A DNA stretch of 64,000 bases from UBA6522 sp965221035 (GTDB taxonomy: Bacteria; Pseudomonadota; Gammaproteobacteria; Steroidobacterales; Rariloculaceae), in assembly GCA_965221035.1 (NCBI GenBank), contig OZ244860.1, positions 1,612,001 to 1,676,000 of the forward strand, read 5' to 3'. Below, in pieces: positions 17,396 to 25,568 of the stretch. The position numbers were made by a program, and so were the translations under genes. The notes beneath the pieces are model-generated. The model saw only the letters and a list, made by a program, of their open reading frames with translations, did not search any database and was not told where the DNA came from. Each line of letters begins with the position of its first letter. The stretch's first letter is position 1.

Positions 17396-18217
17396 ATGAA
17401 GAGTCCTGTGGTAGTCTGCCTGTCGCTGGCTATGGCGGCACCAATCTCATACGCGCATCACAGTATCGCGATCTACAACGAAAACGAGGCGGTGTCGGTG
17501 ACCGGCAACGTCGTCGAGTGGTACCGGGGAAGGCCGCACTCGTATCTCAGGATAGAAGCAACGGACGAACTCGGTAACGAGAACACCTGGCATCTCGACT
17601 TCGGCGGTACGAGCCGGATCGTGAACGCCAATGAATGGGACGATTCGACCTTCAACATCGGCGACGAGCTTTCCGTGACCGGCTTCCCGTCCCGTCTCAG
17701 GGGCACCGACATCCTTGTGGAGAGCATGGTGACGCCGTTTGGCCGTTTCGGCATGACGGAATCCTATTTCGGCGATCCCGATGATCTCGGGCCGATACCC
17801 GAGTGGATAACGCTCCCGGCGGTGGAACTGTCAGGCACGATTGCCCGATCAGACTGGGCGGGTTCGAGCGCCACGGTCTGGTTGCGCGCCGCGGTTGACG
17901 GCGATGCCGAGCGCGATTACGAGGTTCGCTTGTCCACAGGGACATCGCTCTACGACATCTTTGCGATCTCCGAAGATCACGTTGCCCCGGGCAATGCAGC
18001 GAGAGTCGACGGCTTCCTGGCTGACGAGGGCGACCGCCTCATCGTCTTCCCCCGCTTGGTGGACTTCGGCGACAGGGGGCCGGTGCGAGTGAATATGATG
18101 GCCGAGAGAGCGGTCGCGCGGTACCTGGGCCTGGAAAACCAGGGCCGGCGCGGTCCGCCGGCCGGAGTGAATGGTGGCGGTGCGCGGCGCGGCGGCGCGG
18201 GGCCAACCACAGAGTAA
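17396..18217 (+). CDS. HHS (DUF6152-like) protein with duplicated-type second domain (1 of 3)
   Basis: 273 residues from ATG 17396, chosen for AGGGAG eight bases upstream. Signal ends ISYA; mature start HHSIAIYN, with RPH at 26-28. Domain 1 ends GDELSVTGFPSR. Instead of the GDTLVV domain, the second half begins WITLPAVELSG, continues with ERDYEVRL, and ends in a Gly/Arg-rich tail. Two close paralogues follow immediately (18231, 19186), so this is a tandem expansion. The second half also looks like a small beta barrel. Function unknown. Confidence 0.8.
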   Translation: MKSPVVVCLSLAMAAPISYAHHSIAIYNENEAVSVTGNVVEWYRGRPHSYLRIEATDELGNENTWHLDFGGTSRIVNANEWDDSTFNIGDELSVTGFPSRLRGTDILVESMVTPFGRFGMTESYFGDPDDLGPIPEWITLPAVELSGTIARSDWAGSSATVWLRAAVDGDAERDYEVRLSTGTSLYDIFAISEDHVAPGNAARVDGFLADEGDRLIVFPRLVDFGDRGPVRVNMMAERAVARYLGLENQGRRGPPAGVNGGGARRGGAGPTTE

Positions 18218-18230
18218 GGATGGTAACGCC

Positions 18231-19070
18231 ATGAAATACCAATCCGTCTTTTTCGGCCCTATGCTGGCTGTATTGACGCCGACCGCCCACGCGCATCACA
18301 GCACGACGATTTTCGACCAGTCGCGATCCGTGTCCTTCACCGGCGAGGTGGTGGAGTGGTATGCGGGCCGGCCCCACGCCTATCTCAGAGTTCTGGCCAC
18401 CGACGCATCAGATACCGAAACCACCTACACGCTCGAGTGGGGCGGCGTCAGCGCGATGGTTCGCGAGAACGGCTGGGAGGAATCGACCTTCAGCGTGGGC
18501 GACGCGGTCAGCGTCACGGGCTTTCCTTCCCGCGTTCGCGACGGCGACATCCTGGTTGAATCGATCGACACCGAGTTCGGCTCCTTCACCATCGACGAAC
18601 CCTACAGCTCGGCAGTCACCGCCGAGTCGCGATTCGCCCCGCCCCCGGAGTGGATGAATCTGCCGGCAATCAGGATTACCGGCGTCGCGACCGGCGCCGA
18701 CTGGCAGGATTCCAATAACGCGATCGGCCATGTACGGGGCGCGGTGGAGGGCGAAGCCGAGCGCGACTACCAGATCCACCTTGGTGATGCGACGTTCGCC
18801 TACGAGAACTTCTACCTCAAGGAGGCGGATTTCACACCCGGAACGCCGGTCATTGCGGAGGGTTTCCTGGCGGAGGAGGACACCCGGTTGATCCTGTTTC
18901 CACGCTACATGGGCATTGGCGACCAGCCGCCGTCACGGCTGGGACAGATCGCGAACATCATGGCGTCACAATATGTCGGCCTGGAATTCAGGTCTGGGGG
19001 CGGCGGGCGCGGCGGCGGCCAGGGCGCGATGGGCATGGGGATGGCGTTCGGGCCAGGCACCGCACAATAA
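18231..19070 (+). CDS. HHS (DUF6152-like) protein with duplicated-type second domain (2 of 3)
   Basis: 279 residues from ATG 18231 (AAGGATGG upstream), 13 bases after the previous gene. Signal ends PTAHA; mature start HHSTTIFD, RPH at 26-28, then GDAVSVTGFPSR. Second half WMNLPAIRITG and ERDYQIHLG mirrors its neighbours, and the tail is Gly-rich (GGGGRGGGQG). Closest to the gene at 17396 (shared motifs VVEWY, RPH, YLR, VTGFPSR). Function unknown. Confidence 0.8.
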   Translation: MKYQSVFFGPMLAVLTPTAHAHHSTTIFDQSRSVSFTGEVVEWYAGRPHAYLRVLATDASDTETTYTLEWGGVSAMVRENGWEESTFSVGDAVSVTGFPSRVRDGDILVESIDTEFGSFTIDEPYSSAVTAESRFAPPPEWMNLPAIRITGVATGADWQDSNNAIGHVRGAVEGEAERDYQIHLGDATFAYENFYLKEADFTPGTPVIAEGFLAEEDTRLILFPRYMGIGDQPPSRLGQIANIMASQYVGLEFRSGGGGRGGGQGAMGMGMAFGPGTAQ

Positions 19071-19185
19071 GACTGTGTACGCCGTTGGAGTTACACCAAC
19101 CGCGCAGTTTGCGCCGGCAACCGGTGCGAAAACTTCCGGACTTCGCCTATCGCACAAAGCTGAGTCCGTTTGACCGGGAATCGAC

Positions 19186-20004
19186 ATGACAATTTTGCGA
19201 CGCGTCAACTCTGTAAACGTCACCCTGGCCTGCGTGCCGATGCTATTTACTCCCCTGGCCGTGGCCCACCACAGCCTGACCATCTTCGACAGAGACTCGG
19301 AAATTACCATTGAAGGCACGGTTGTCGAGTGGTTCATGGGCATGCCCCATGCGCACTTGACAATCGAAGCCATGGCCGCGAACGGCCGTGCGACCGTTTA
19401 CCAGCTTGATTTCGGCAATACCCCGCGCATGATCGAGGACAACAGCTGGGATGAGAGCAGTTTTCAGTCTGGCGATCGAATCAGTGTGACCGGCTCGCCT
19501 TCACGCCTCGATGATGATACGCGATTACTTGTGGCAAGCCTGCGCCAACCGGACGGTGAAATCGCGACGCTTCCCTCCCGGCCCGAAGAGCCGGGTACCG
19601 CCGAGGGGACGCTTGGCGAGGAAGCGGGCAACGCCGAACGCCGATTCACGGCGGGACTTCCGATGGAACTGATCACCTTGCCGAGGATCACTTTTTCCGG
19701 AGAGATCACGACCGCAAGCTGGACCGACGCGAGCGTGACGATGACGGTCAGGGGTGCGGAAGAAGGCGGGACGGAGCAGGATTACCACCTCAGGTATGTC
19801 GGCGCACAGCTGCTTTATGAGGCCCAGGGCGCACAAGAGGATGACTATCCGGTCGGCACGGCCGTGCGCGTCATTGGCTTCATCGATCGCGACCAGGACA
19901 ATATCGTGTTTCCGGAAAACCTGTACGCGGGCGAGAAAACCATCGGAAATCGAATACGGGCGGCGCGTGCCGCCCTGCAGCATCTCGGGGCCATTGAACG
20001 CTGA
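19186..20004 (+). CDS. HHS (DUF6152-like) protein with duplicated-type second domain (3 of 3)
   Basis: 272 residues. Signal ends PLAVA; mature start HHSLTIFD with MPH at 26-28 and GDRISVTGSPSR. Second half follows the same plan (LITLPRITFSG, EQDYHLRYVG) but without the Gly-rich tail. It carries an extra acidic insertion between the two halves (RPEEPGTAEG). It is separated from the preceding paralogue by 115 bases with no gene and from the next HHS gene by 25 bases. Function unknown. Confidence 0.8.
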   Translation: MTILRRVNSVNVTLACVPMLFTPLAVAHHSLTIFDRDSEITIEGTVVEWFMGMPHAHLTIEAMAANGRATVYQLDFGNTPRMIEDNSWDESSFQSGDRISVTGSPSRLDDDTRLLVASLRQPDGEIATLPSRPEEPGTAEGTLGEEAGNAERRFTAGLPMELITLPRITFSGEITTASWTDASVTMTVRGAEEGGTEQDYHLRYVGAQLLYEAQGAQEDDYPVGTAVRVIGFIDRDQDNIVFPENLYAGEKTIGNRIRAARAALQHLGAIER

Positions 20005-20029
20005 CCGCGGACCAGGAGGTTCACAACAC

Positions 20030-21115
20030 ATGAAAGGCCTATTCGGAATTGCCTCGGTCATCGCGACGCTGGTGGCGTCACCACTTGCACAGGCGCATCA
20101 CTCGTTCGCAGCCGAGTTTGACAGAAACGATACGGGGGATATTGAAGGCGTCATAACCAGTGTCAACTGGAGGAATCCCCACGTCAGCTTCGACGTGGAC
20201 GTTGTGAATAATCAGGGCGAGACGGAGTCCTGGGAAGTGCAGACGATCCCGACCGGGGGCCTGCTCGATAGCGGTTGGACCCGGGACACCCTGTCTGTCG
20301 GTGACCGGGTCGCGTTCTCCGGCGCAAGGGGCCGAAATTCCGCTAAGAAAATGTATCTCAGTTCGGTTCGGCTTGCCGACGGCGGCATCTTGCAGCCCGG
20401 GTCCGGAAGGCAGGCGACTGATGCCAGTCTGGTGTACGGGAATGCCGGTGAAGTGGACTATGGCATAAGGGTGAATGAGTACCGGGTGGACATTACCGGC
20501 GCCTGGAACAACCGACACAACTTCAGGGTGACGGTTGACGATCTCGATCCCAAGCCGACTCCATTTACGGACGAGGGACGCGCAGTGTTCGAAGCCACCG
20601 AGGAGTGGCAGGATGTCTACAAGTTCTGTGTGCCGAACCTGCCGCGCCTGTTCGGTTCGCCACGGCGGATGGAAATCGTCGATGCCGGCGACTACTACCT
20701 GATGGTGTTCGGAGCCAGGGACATCGCCCGACGCATATTCATGGACGGGCGGGGACCGGTTTCACCCGACCAGTTGTCGACTCTCGGGCATTCCAATGGC
20801 CGCTGGGAAGGTGATACCTTCATCGTCGAGACCACCAATCTGTTGCCGGGCTGGCTTGACGGATCCGGACTGCCGATGTCCGGCGGGGAAGGAACGCGAC
20901 TGGTGGAAACCTACGACATCAGCGAGGACGGGCTGATGATCGACCGTGAAATGGTCATTCATGATGACTATTACACGGAGCCGCTGAAGCGTCGGCGCGG
21001 ATCCATTCGTGGCGAGGTCCCGCTGTACCAGGATCTGCCCTGCAACCCTGCGCCATTCATCCAGGATCTGGCCGAACGGGGGTTGCTCGATGACGCGGTC
21101 AGGATGCATCAGTAG
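20030..21115 (+). CDS. HHS (DUF6152-like) two-domain secreted protein
   Basis: 361 residues from ATG 20030, with AGGAGG upstream (the frame is open from 19754 but that part overlaps the previous gene). Signal ends PLAQA; mature start HHSFAAEFD and WRNPH at 25-29. This is the version closest to the family consensus. Domain 2 has YKFCVPNLPR, MDGRGPV, GRWEGDTFIVET and VIHDDYYTEPL, and ends near DLPCNPAPF. Last of five HHS genes transcribed together. Function unknown. Confidence 0.83.
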   Translation: MKGLFGIASVIATLVASPLAQAHHSFAAEFDRNDTGDIEGVITSVNWRNPHVSFDVDVVNNQGETESWEVQTIPTGGLLDSGWTRDTLSVGDRVAFSGARGRNSAKKMYLSSVRLADGGILQPGSGRQATDASLVYGNAGEVDYGIRVNEYRVDITGAWNNRHNFRVTVDDLDPKPTPFTDEGRAVFEATEEWQDVYKFCVPNLPRLFGSPRRMEIVDAGDYYLMVFGARDIARRIFMDGRGPVSPDQLSTLGHSNGRWEGDTFIVETTNLLPGWLDGSGLPMSGGEGTRLVETYDISEDGLMIDREMVIHDDYYTEPLKRRRGSIRGEVPLYQDLPCNPAPFIQDLAERGLLDDAVRMHQ

Positions 21116-21170
21116 GGTGTGCTTTGAGAATCAGTCATCAAAAGCCTGTTTGACTGACCACCGGTCCCCT

Positions 21171-21217
21171 TTGAGGCTGGTCTTCAGGTCGATTATAATC
21201 TAGCTAGTATATCTAGA
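21171..21217 (+). promoter_or_regulatory. Promoter and operator of the second toxin-antitoxin pair
   Basis: TTGAGG at 21171-21176, a 17-base spacer and a perfect TATAAT at 21194-21199 make a strong sigma-70-type promoter. An inverted repeat TCTAG-N9-CTAGA at 21199-21217 overlaps the start-site region and is the likely autoregulatory operator. Confidence 0.7.
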
Positions 21218-21230
21218 CAGGAATAGGCCG

Positions 21231-21491
21231 ATGACCCAATGGGCTCTCCAGGACGCCAAGAACCGATTCAGCGCCGTAGTGGACGCCGCCCTTGCCGGTG
21301 AGCCCCAGCAGGTTACCCGGCGAGGCAAGCCCGCCGTGGTGGTGCTGTCCGTAAAGGATTACAACCTGCTGCGCAATCAGCCATATGGAAATGCGCCATC
21401 CTTTATCGAACACCTGCTGGCCATCCCAAAAGGCGGCGACGAGTTCGAATTTGAGCGCATCCCATTGGTTCCCCGTTCCCTGGATTTGTGA
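21231..21491 (+). CDS. Type II antitoxin, Phd/YefM-like
   Basis: 86 residues. WALQDAKNRFSAVVDAALAG, then QQVTRRGKPAVVVLSVKDY, is the classic Phd/YefM N-terminal fold. The C-terminal tail (EFEFERIPLVPRSLDL) should contact the toxin. TGATG overlap with the PIN gene. It is a different subtype from the antitoxin at 14728. Confidence 0.92.
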   Translation: MTQWALQDAKNRFSAVVDAALAGEPQQVTRRGKPAVVVLSVKDYNLLRNQPYGNAPSFIEHLLAIPKGGDEFEFERIPLVPRSLDL

Positions 21492-21913
21492 TGTTCCTTC
21501 TGGATACGGATGTGGTGTCGCTCTTGCGCAGACCCGACCGCCACCCGGTACCTGCCCGATGGCTGAGGGCCCAGCGGCCCACCGATTTGTTTATCAGCGT
21601 GGTAACCCTGGCCGAGATGGAGCGCGGCCTGGCACAGCAGAGGCGGCGCGATCCAGCGTTTGCGCGTGACCTCGACACCTGGATGGAACAGACGACGGCT
21701 TCCTTCGCGGGGCGGATTCTGGGCGTGGATTCAGCGGCGGCCAGGCTCTGGGGGCGAATATCCAGGGACATCGGCCACTTCAACGTTGACCTGCTCGTCG
21801 CGGCCACGGCCCTAGTCCATGGCCTGTCTGTCGTGACTTGCAATGTGCGGCACTTCGAGCCGACAGGCGTCCGCGTATTCAACCCCTTTGGAAAGGATGA
21901 GAATCCCGAGTAG
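21491..21913 (+). CDS. PIN-domain toxin (VapC/FitB-like RNase)
   Basis: 140 residues. PIN acidic residues: Asp in FLLDTDVVSLL, Glu in TLAEMERGL, Asp in HFNVDLLVAATAL, and the C-terminal strand TCNVRHFEPTGV. This is the FitB-like group of VapC toxins. The ATG at 21491 shares a base with the antitoxin stop. Complete by length. Confidence 0.92.
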   Translation: MFLLDTDVVSLLRRPDRHPVPARWLRAQRPTDLFISVVTLAEMERGLAQQRRRDPAFARDLDTWMEQTTASFAGRILGVDSAAARLWGRISRDIGHFNVDLLVAATALVHGLSVVTCNVRHFEPTGVRVFNPFGKDENPE

Positions 21914-22038
21914 CGAAGATCTCCAGCGAGGAAGTCAGGCCTTATGAGTGCGCAACGGCGGATTGAACGGAACTGCAAGGCATTTCTCGCAAGTTTTGCG
22001 AATCTCGATGACGGCGCGCCCAGGCGATACCTTTCGGG

Positions 22039-22704
22039 ATGACCATGCGGATGTCCTTTCGGCCTCTCTTCGTGGCAATCCTCGGGTCGAGCGTTACTTC
22101 GGTAGCGTTCAGTCAGTCCACGGAGCTCGTCCTTTTGGGCACAGGCGGGGGTCAACGGATTTTCGAACATCGATCCCAGACGAGTCAGGCGCTGGTTCAC
22201 GGTGATTCCATCATCGTCATCGACACCGGGTACAACGCCGCCCGCCAGATCGCCTGGGCAGGCCTTGACGCGGCGTCAATCGACATGATCTTCATCACCC
22301 ATGATCACCGGGACCACACGCAGCATATCGGGCGCGTATTGCATGCGGCCTGGGAAGCGGGAAGAACCGACCCCATTGGCATCTACTCCTATCCGGGCAT
22401 TGAAGACGTCATCCACGAGGGGCTTGCAGAGATCGACCAGGTCGCCACGGCAGCGATACGGGGTCTCGCTGTCATCCACGAACTTACCGAGCCAGGCGTC
22501 ATCTATCTCGATGATGGTATCCGGGTGACTTCGGTCGAGAACACGCACGGTCGTGACCATTCGTATGCGTTCCGATTCGACATGCCCGACCGTTCGATTG
22601 TCTTCTCGGGCGATACCGGCTACGACGAATCGGTCGTCGAACTCGCCGCGGGCGCCGACGTGCTGGTTCACGAGGTGGTCTACATGCCGTTGATTCGGAC
22701 CTGA
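22039..22704 (+). CDS. Secreted metallo-beta-lactamase-fold hydrolase, C-terminally truncated
   Basis: 221 residues with a signal peptide (SVTSVAFSQS). The zinc motif THDHRDH follows the HxHxDH pattern, VENTHGRDH supplies the third-site His, and FSGDTGYDESV supplies the bridging Asp. RNase Z/arylsulfatase-like members normally continue for 60-80 more residues to a final His; here the frame stops right after VLVHEVVYMPL. No continuation is obvious in other frames downstream, so it is probably a degraded or shortened copy. Substrate unknown. Confidence 0.75.
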   Translation: MTMRMSFRPLFVAILGSSVTSVAFSQSTELVLLGTGGGQRIFEHRSQTSQALVHGDSIIVIDTGYNAARQIAWAGLDAASIDMIFITHDHRDHTQHIGRVLHAAWEAGRTDPIGIYSYPGIEDVIHEGLAEIDQVATAAIRGLAVIHELTEPGVIYLDDGIRVTSVENTHGRDHSYAFRFDMPDRSIVFSGDTGYDESVVELAAGADVLVHEVVYMPLIRT

Positions 22705-22837
22705 GCGGAAGCGCGGGTGGCGACGATACCTGGCCCGCGGGCAACCCAACCGACATGAAGGTATTTCCGGCACCGGTATCGGTGCGGGCTCTGGGGTATC
22801 ATGGAATCAGGCTTGCATGTCCGAACAGGTGGTTACC

Positions 22838-23257
22838 ATGATCAATATTTTACGTAGTCGCTCTTCGCTGCCGTCCGTGACGGCCCTCCTTCTACTGCTG
22901 ATTTCCAGTCTCGCGTGGGCACATCATGGCTGGTCCGGCTACACCAGCGACATCGACGCGACTCTGACAGTTACAGAGCTCCATCTGGGTGCCGCGCATG
23001 ACCAGTTGGTCGCGACGGACAGCGAAGGCCGGACCTGGGACCTGGTGCTGGCAACGCCCAATCGGAACCGCCGCCTTGGGTTCAACGAAGACACGCTGTC
23101 GGTGGGTGACGAGATCGATGTGTTGGGCCGTCTCCACCCCAACAGGCCGGAGATCAAGGTGCACTGCATCTACATGAACGGCGAAGCGACCTATACCTAT
23201 TACGACTTTGACGGCACCACCAGCCTGTCCAAGCATAGCGACAGGGATCAGTGCTAG
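22838..23257 (+). CDS. HHS (DUF6152-like) secreted protein, single domain
   Basis: 139 residues from ATG 22838 (AGGTGG upstream; an ATG at 22817 is in frame). Signal ends LAWA; mature start HHGWSGYT. This is the most divergent paralogue: the second histidine falls in GAAHDQL at mature position 26 rather than in a Pro-His motif. GDEIDVLGRL keeps the barrel signature, and it ends with an extra CIYMNGEATYTYY segment. No second domain. A strong hairpin follows the stop. Confidence 0.75.
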   Translation: MINILRSRSSLPSVTALLLLLISSLAWAHHGWSGYTSDIDATLTVTELHLGAAHDQLVATDSEGRTWDLVLATPNRNRRLGFNEDTLSVGDEIDVLGRLHPNRPEIKVHCIYMNGEATYTYYDFDGTTSLSKHSDRDQC

Positions 23258-23271
23258 CTTGATCGAACTGT

Positions 23272-23305
23272 CGGAACCGCAACCAGGACAATGGTTGCGG
23301 TTCCG
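23272..23305. terminator. Bidirectional terminator hairpin
   Basis: Perfect 13-base-pair stem CGGAACCGCAACC / GGTTGCGGTTCCG with an 8-base loop, placed between the convergent genes ending at 23257 and 23359. It has only short T-poor flanks, so efficiency is uncertain, but position and perfection favour a shared terminator. Confidence 0.7.
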
Positions 23306-23358
23306 ATTCAATTGGTGCCGGCGTTCGCCAGAAGCGTGTTGCTCGACGCCATCCCGGT

Positions 23359-24339
23359 TCAGCCGAGCGTACCGGGAATGCAGTTGTAATCGACGAGCTC
23401 GAGGTGCGGCGAGTAGATCATCTCCACGCGTCCCTCGAACGGCTCGGCGAGATACACCGGGTCCTCAAGAACGAAGTCGACGCCGGCGCGCATCCTGTCC
23501 TCCGTGAGCGAATAGCGCTCGACGAGATGTTTCTGGCGGCTCGAGGGCGTTCCGCCCCGGCCATTCCCGCTCGGGTTCTCCTCGAAGTAGCGCGTGTCGA
23601 CGACCAGCGTGTCGCCCTCCCACCATCCGATCGAGTGTCCCTGTAGCGAGTACTCGCCGTCTGCCGGGTGCTCGCGCCCGTCCGTCCAGACCTCGCGGTA
23701 GACGTCGATGAACTCGTTGCGCACGATCACGCGATCATCGTGCAACTCGATCCCGGTGAGATAGAGGCCGCTGGCGATGTTGAACGGCGCGGTTGCAGGT
23801 TCACACTCCCTGCTTGGGTCGGGACCGTTCTCCGCGTAGTCCGCACGCCCGGCCTCGGCTGCCGGGGTGAGAACCATGTTGCGCCCCTGCCGCGCCATGC
23901 CCGGTTGGCGCGCCCCACGCCAGACGCCGGCGAGGCTTTCGGCCGGGACGGTCTCCTCCGCGGCTTCCTCTACCTGCAGGAAAACCTGGCCATCGGGCGC
24001 CTCAAGCGAGTTCAGTATGCCGTGCAGCCGCCCTGTGCGCTCGGGGTGCAGTCGCACGTTGATTCGGTCGCCGGGGCTCAGCATGTCCGCCGACCAGCCG
24101 CTGCGATTCATGATCGGCGTGGAGCCCGTCTCGACGAGCCACTCGACAATCTCGCCGTCATCGTTTTCGAGTTCGACGCCGATGAGAACGTGTGGATTGC
24201 GGTAAGTAAAGAGCGTCACGATGCCTTCGCCGGCGACCGTGGTTTCGCGATCATAGATCGCGTCGCTGTGATGCGCGTTCGACGGACCGACGAGCGCAAC
24301 TGCCCCGAGAAAAGCCGGAAAGTACTTTGCAAGGCTCAT
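23359..24339 (-). CDS. HHS (DUF6152-like) two-domain secreted protein
   Basis: 326 residues from ATG 24339 (GAGGAG upstream; the open frame reaches 24417 but overlaps the previous gene). Signal ends GPSNA; mature start HHSDAIYD, YRNPH at 24-28, GDRINVRLHPE. Domain 2 has SRECEPA, VWTDGREHP, GWWEGDTLVVDT, HLVERYSL and EDPVYLAEPF. Four bases after the gene at 24344, so the two form an operon. Function unknown. Confidence 0.83.
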   Translation of the reverse strand: MSLAKYFPAFLGAVALVGPSNAHHSDAIYDRETTVAGEGIVTLFTYRNPHVLIGVELENDDGEIVEWLVETGSTPIMNRSGWSADMLSPGDRINVRLHPERTGRLHGILNSLEAPDGQVFLQVEEAAEETVPAESLAGVWRGARQPGMARQGRNMVLTPAAEAGRADYAENGPDPSRECEPATAPFNIASGLYLTGIELHDDRVIVRNEFIDVYREVWTDGREHPADGEYSLQGHSIGWWEGDTLVVDTRYFEENPSGNGRGGTPSSRQKHLVERYSLTEDRMRAGVDFVLEDPVYLAEPFEGRVEMIYSPHLELVDYNCIPGTLG

Positions 24340-24343
24340 GGTG

Positions 24344-25372
24344 TTACTCCTCAAGAGTACAGCCGTATCGACCGACGACTTCGCCCGGACGCCATATCCA
24401 GCGACCGTTCCACACATACGGCTCCGTCAGTGTACCCGGATCGGTCACGGTCAGCTCGTATAGCAGCGTCTCGTCGCCATCGGCGAGTTGAAACCGTTCC
24501 TGCAGCTCGACGGTGTCGGTCTGGCGGATTCCCAGCCGGTTGAAGAAAGGCCAGTTGATTGCCCTGGTCGAGACAACGAGCGTGCCGTCAATCCAGCGAC
24601 CGGTCGAGTAACCCATCGGCGAGGCCGGTTGGCCCGCGGGCATCTCGCTGTCGAGATGGATCTGGCGGACCGCGTCGAACTCCTCGAAGCGCAGCTCGAT
24701 GACGTTGCCGAGATCGACGAACTCCATGGGATAGGGGTTGCCCATGAGCGGGGGCATGCCCGGCGGCTCGCACCGCAGGATCGGGTTATCCTCCAGATCG
24801 TTCCAGCCGGCAGCCGCCTCCGCGGCCTCAGCGGTCACGGGATAATCGCTCGGCGGCCCGAAATACCAGGTCCCCGTGTCGCGACTCCAGACGCGGAAGA
24901 TGCCCTCACCCGCGGCGGTCGCCACCCGGGCCGGATCCAGCACCCCCGACTCCAGTCCGATCACCGTACCGGCCCCGCGCGCCTCGCGGCTGAATCCGAC
25001 CAACAACTCGGTATCGCCGGGCAGGAAAAGATGCTCGGCGTGCATGTGATTTTCGCGGCGGGACGATGTAAAGCCGGCAACGCGGACGCGATCACCGACC
25101 CGAACCTGTTCCCCGGTCACTCCCCGGCGGTTCAGCGCACTTACCGCGAGCGCCTCGAAATCCCAGACGACTTCATTGCCGTCCTCATTCGTTGTCGCAA
25201 CTTCGAAGGCGATATGCGGGTTGCGCCAGCGGAGCGAGATGAGCTCGCCTTCGATTTCGTGCAGCGCCGAGCGGTCGTACTCGACACTTGCGTGGTGTGC
25301 AAACGCAGCGGCGCAGAGCGTGGCGGACAACGCGCCGGCCGAGAGTTTGACGAGGGGCCCGATCAGCTTCAT
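24344..25372 (-). CDS. HHS (DUF6152-like) two-domain secreted protein
   Basis: 342 residues. Signal ends CAAAFA; mature start HHASVEYD with WRNPH at 24-28 and GDRVRVAGFTSSR. Domain 2 has ILRCEPPGMP, GRWIDGTLVVST, ELQERFQLADGD and VTDPGTLTEPY. The Glu of the usual WEGDTLVV signature is replaced (WIDGTLVV), as in the copies at 47344 and 49467. A GGAG site precedes the ATG. First gene of a two-gene unit downstream of the TonB receptor at 25569. Function unknown. Confidence 0.82.
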   Translation of the reverse strand: MKLIGPLVKLSAGALSATLCAAAFAHHASVEYDRSALHEIEGELISLRWRNPHIAFEVATTNEDGNEVVWDFEALAVSALNRRGVTGEQVRVGDRVRVAGFTSSRRENHMHAEHLFLPGDTELLVGFSREARGAGTVIGLESGVLDPARVATAAGEGIFRVWSRDTGTWYFGPPSDYPVTAEAAEAAAGWNDLEDNPILRCEPPGMPPLMGNPYPMEFVDLGNVIELRFEEFDAVRQIHLDSEMPAGQPASPMGYSTGRWIDGTLVVSTRAINWPFFNRLGIRQTDTVELQERFQLADGDETLLYELTVTDPGTLTEPYVWNGRWIWRPGEVVGRYGCTLEE

Positions 25373-25568
25373 GTATTTCTCCGAATGTGTGCTCGATCAG
25401 CAATCCAATATCCTGGATGCCGAAAACGACACCATACCCAAAAAATTCCACGGGTACAGCTTCGGACCATGTCACCCGCAAGCTCCTCGGTGGGATCGCG
25501 AAATAACTTCTGATCAGGAGACTCGACATGGCCGAGCCCCGGTGCGACTTCGGGAAGCCCAGAAGACG

